A stretch of DNA of 7,317 nt from Fibrobacteraceae bacterium (GTDB lineage: Bacteria > Fibrobacterota > Fibrobacteria > Fibrobacterales > Fibrobacteraceae): assembly GCA_021443045.1 (NCBI GenBank), contig JABUUT010000067.1:15203-22519 (forward strand), in the 5' to 3' direction. This document shows positions 6,112-7,317 of the stretch, in pieces. The stretch's first letter is position 1. Every line of letters begins with the position of its first letter. Below the pieces are notes generated by a model that saw only the letters and a program-made list of their open reading frames with translations, was not told the DNA's origin and did no database searches. Position numbers and translations under genes: made by a program.

Positions 6112-7074
6112 GTGTATAAATTCTTTTTTCTCATTAATCCGGTAAGTGGTGGAGGTCAAGGAAAATCCATCTACAATTTTTTACCAGAGATTATGGAATC
6201 TATGGGTTTTGATTCGGAACAGTGGAAAGCGGACTTTACCCAAATAGAAAATTTAGAGGTTCAAATTCAGGGTGCTTTAAGCAGCACCGAAACATTGATT
6301 GCAGTTGGTGGCGATGGCACAGTTTCTGCAGTTCTTTCCACTATGCTGGATTATGATTTTTACAACAAAGTAAAAATAGGGCTTATACCCTTGGGCACAG
6401 GAAATGATTTGGCTCGGGTTCTCAATTTGTACAAACCCTTTACGGATAAAGGCTTTTTATACCTTCTTCGAAGGCTTTTGCTGGCTAAAGCCAAACCATT
6501 TGATATTTGGAAGGTTAATGGGAAATTGGCTATGGCCAACTATTTTTCAAGCGGAATTGATGCCCGCATTGCCCATGACTTTAACAGGGATAGAGCCCAG
6601 GGCGTATTCAATTCCAACTCTGTTTTAACCAATAAAATCCACTATGTAAAAAGCTTTTTCGCAGACCGTTCCTACCGGCTTCGCCAAGGATCTTTGCGGT
6701 ATGTCGATCAATATGGTCAAACTCAGGCTGTTTTGCTTGAAAATCACCGTACCGTTATTGTGGGTAACATACCCAGTTTTGCCAGCGGCACAAATCCATT
6801 CTACCAGTCTAAGGTTTCGGATAAACTTTTAGAAGTGGTTCGTGTGCCCAATTTAGCAGACTTTCTCTTGGCTATTGCTATAGGAAACATTCCTGTGGTT
6901 GGGCATTTTTTTAAGAAATATTTTTTAAAGTCTACCAAGGTAAAGTCTTTGGAACTAGAAATTCCAGAAGATGAATTTTTACAGTTGGATGGGGAAGATT
7001 TAACTCGAAAGTTAGGTAACAAAGTGACTATAGACTTTGCCTGCCAAGTGCAAATGCTTACTTTGCCTAAATAG
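6112..7074 (+). CDS. Diacylglycerol kinase family lipid kinase
   Basis: This 320-residue protein belongs to the DAGK catalytic / YegS / DgkB superfamily, which moves phosphate from ATP to a lipid hydroxyl at the inner face of the membrane. Visible motifs are LINPVSGGGQG (7-17), the nucleotide-binding GGDGTV (66-71), LGTGNDLAR (94-102), and QLDGEDL (291-297), whose Asp-Gly-Glu matches the catalytic region near the C-terminus. The length is typical of bacterial soluble members. It has no signal peptide and no clear membrane helix; a hydrophobic stretch at 250-266 is probably an amphipathic or core element. Residues 142-165 (NYFSSGIDARIAHDF, then RDR) and 217-230 (VGNIPSFASGTNPF) resemble the accessory domain of eukaryotic diacylglycerol kinases. 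No C1 zinc fingers are present. The GTG start is supported by AAGGGAG. The gene lies 17 bases after the carbonic anhydrase-like gene, so the two are probably co-transcribed. The lipid substrate (diacylglycerol, sphingoid base or other) cannot be read from the sequence. Confidence 0.93.
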   Translation: MYKFFFLINPVSGGGQGKSIYNFLPEIMESMGFDSEQWKADFTQIENLEVQIQGALSSTETLIAVGGDGTVSAVLSTMLDYDFYNKVKIGLIPLGTGNDLARVLNLYKPFTDKGFLYLLRRLLLAKAKPFDIWKVNGKLAMANYFSSGIDARIAHDFNRDRAQGVFNSNSVLTNKIHYVKSFFADRSYRLRQGSLRYVDQYGQTQAVLLENHRTVIVGNIPSFASGTNPFYQSKVSDKLLEVVRVPNLADFLLAIAIGNIPVVGHFFKKYFLKSTKVKSLELEIPEDEFLQLDGEDLTRKLGNKVTIDFACQVQMLTLPK

Positions 7075-7100
7075 AGCTATTAGTAGTTAGCTATCAGCAG

Positions 7101-7116
7101 TGAGGTCGCGACTTCA
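7101..7116. repeat. Near-perfect palindrome around GTCGCGAC
   Basis: TGAGGTCGCGACTTCA is self-complementary except for one G/T position on each side; the core GTCGCGAC (7105-7112) is perfect. It lies 26 bases past the lipid kinase stop. It could be a binding site or part of a repeat element; nothing in the sequence decides. Confidence 0.35.
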
Positions 7117-7179
7117 TCGCTTTGAGCAGAACTGTCTGAAGGACTGGTGGAAACTATGGACCCTATCCCCTATCGCAAA

Positions 7180-7213
7180 GCTCCAGGGCTAAAGGCTGCT
7201 CCAGGCTCCAGGG
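7180..7213. repeat. Three copies of GCTCCAGG
   Basis: GCTCCAGG occurs at 7180-7187, 7198-7205 and 7205-7212, with a further G after the first and third copies. The last two copies share one base. The cluster sits directly before the second foldback repeat, which also contains TCCAG, so it may be part of the same composite element. Confidence 0.45.
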
Positions 7214-7227
7214 TGACAACTGATGAG

Positions 7228-7269
7228 GTCATCCTGGAACGAAACGCAGTGAGGTGATAGGATCCAGAG
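7228..7269. repeat. Foldback intergenic repeat, copy 2 (divergent)
   Basis: The stretch runs from GTCATCCTGG to AGGATCCAGAG. ATCCT (7231-7235) pairs with AGGAT (7259-7263), and CTGGA can alternatively pair with TCCAG. The ends match copy 1 at 61-96 in plan (GTCATYCTG...GTGA...RGATCCA), while the middle differs and is longer. It is read as a member of the same dispersed family; this needs a genome-wide count. Confidence 0.5.
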
Positions 7270-7292
7270 AATGTCCATTTAGACGGTAGAAC

Positions 7293-7305
7293 GGACCTTT
7301 GGTCC
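7293..7305. repeat. Short hairpin GGACC-TTT-GGTCC
   Basis: This is a perfect 5-bp stem with a 3-base loop, flanked by AGACGGTAGAAC on the left and TATAGACGAAAG on the right, which repeat AGACG at 7281-7285 and 7309-7313. No T run follows, so it is probably part of a repeat that continues past the window end rather than a terminator. Confidence 0.35.
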
Positions 7306-7317
7306 TATAGACGAAAG

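Larger units (their letters stand above)
7075..7317. other. Non-coding repeat-rich tail
   Basis: No credible gene is seen here on either strand. Right after the lipid kinase stop, AGCTAT occurs at 7075-7080 and again at 7089-7094 in a low-complexity context. A palindrome, a GCTCCAGG cluster, a foldback repeat and a short hairpin follow (listed separately). No clear intrinsic terminator with a T run is seen for the lipid kinase gene. The make-up is that of an intergenic repeat zone rather than decayed coding sequence. Confidence 0.55.

Noticed and set aside
7156..7257. Short open frame of 33 codons starting ATG 7156
   Set aside because: It lies across the GCTCCAGG cluster and the foldback repeat, has no ribosome site and no recognisable feature. 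It is most likely an accident of the repeats.
7293..7305. GGACC-TTT-GGTCC as a terminator for the lipid kinase gene
   Set aside because: The stem is only 5 bp, no T run follows, and it is more than 200 bases past the stop codon. It is kept only as a repeat or hairpin.

Overview
The window looks like chromosome from a Gram-negative, moderately AT-rich bacterium. My best guess is a gut or rumen Fibrobacter relative. The guess rests on the general look of the proteins and on intergenic repeats of the 'GTCATTCTG...GAAGAATCCA' / 'GTCATCCTGG...AGGATCCAG' type, and no rRNA or marker gene confirms it. All five genes I can support lie on the + strand. There is no phage, transposase, CRISPR array, tRNA or rRNA.

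Layout. Positions 1-278 are non-coding: a short A/T-flanked hairpin (21-42), a foldback repeat copy (61-96), a very T-rich tract (146-191) and a perfect 17-bp palindrome (216-232) just ahead of the first gene. Positions 279-5343 hold an overlapping two-gene signalling unit. The first gene encodes a REC-HD-GYP response regulator with a full set of metal ligands. The second encodes a 1335-residue membrane-bound hybrid histidine kinase with the order TM-dCache-TM-PAS-PAS-HisKA-HATPase-REC-REC-HPt plus an extra helical C-terminal module. Positions 5344-5430 are an AT-rich gap with small palindromes. Positions 5431-7074 hold three closely spaced genes: a 47-residue zinc-ribbon protein, a short gamma-class carbonic anhydrase-like hexapeptide protein, and a lipid kinase of the diacylglycerol kinase catalytic family. 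Positions 7075-7317 are non-coding and carry a second divergent foldback repeat copy and several small repeats.

How the genes may work together. The first pair is most simply read as a phosphorelay. A ligand in the periplasmic Cache domain would control phosphate flow from His604 through a receiver Asp and the HPt His1193 to Asp55 of the HD-GYP protein, switching cyclic di-GMP breakdown. The second cluster has no obvious shared pathway; tight spacing suggests co-transcription only.

Most interesting points: (1) the lipid kinase carries motifs in its second half that resemble the accessory domain of eukaryotic diacylglycerol kinases; (2) receiver 1 of the kinase keeps its acidic and Lys residues but has His where the Ser/Thr switch residue belongs; (3) a perfect palindrome lies upstream of the HD-GYP gene; (4) a strong hairpin whose loop holds a Shine-Dalgarno-like AAGGAG lies at the end of the carbonic anhydrase gene; (5) related foldback repeats lie near both ends of the window. 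I do not see a clearly new defence or mobile system here.
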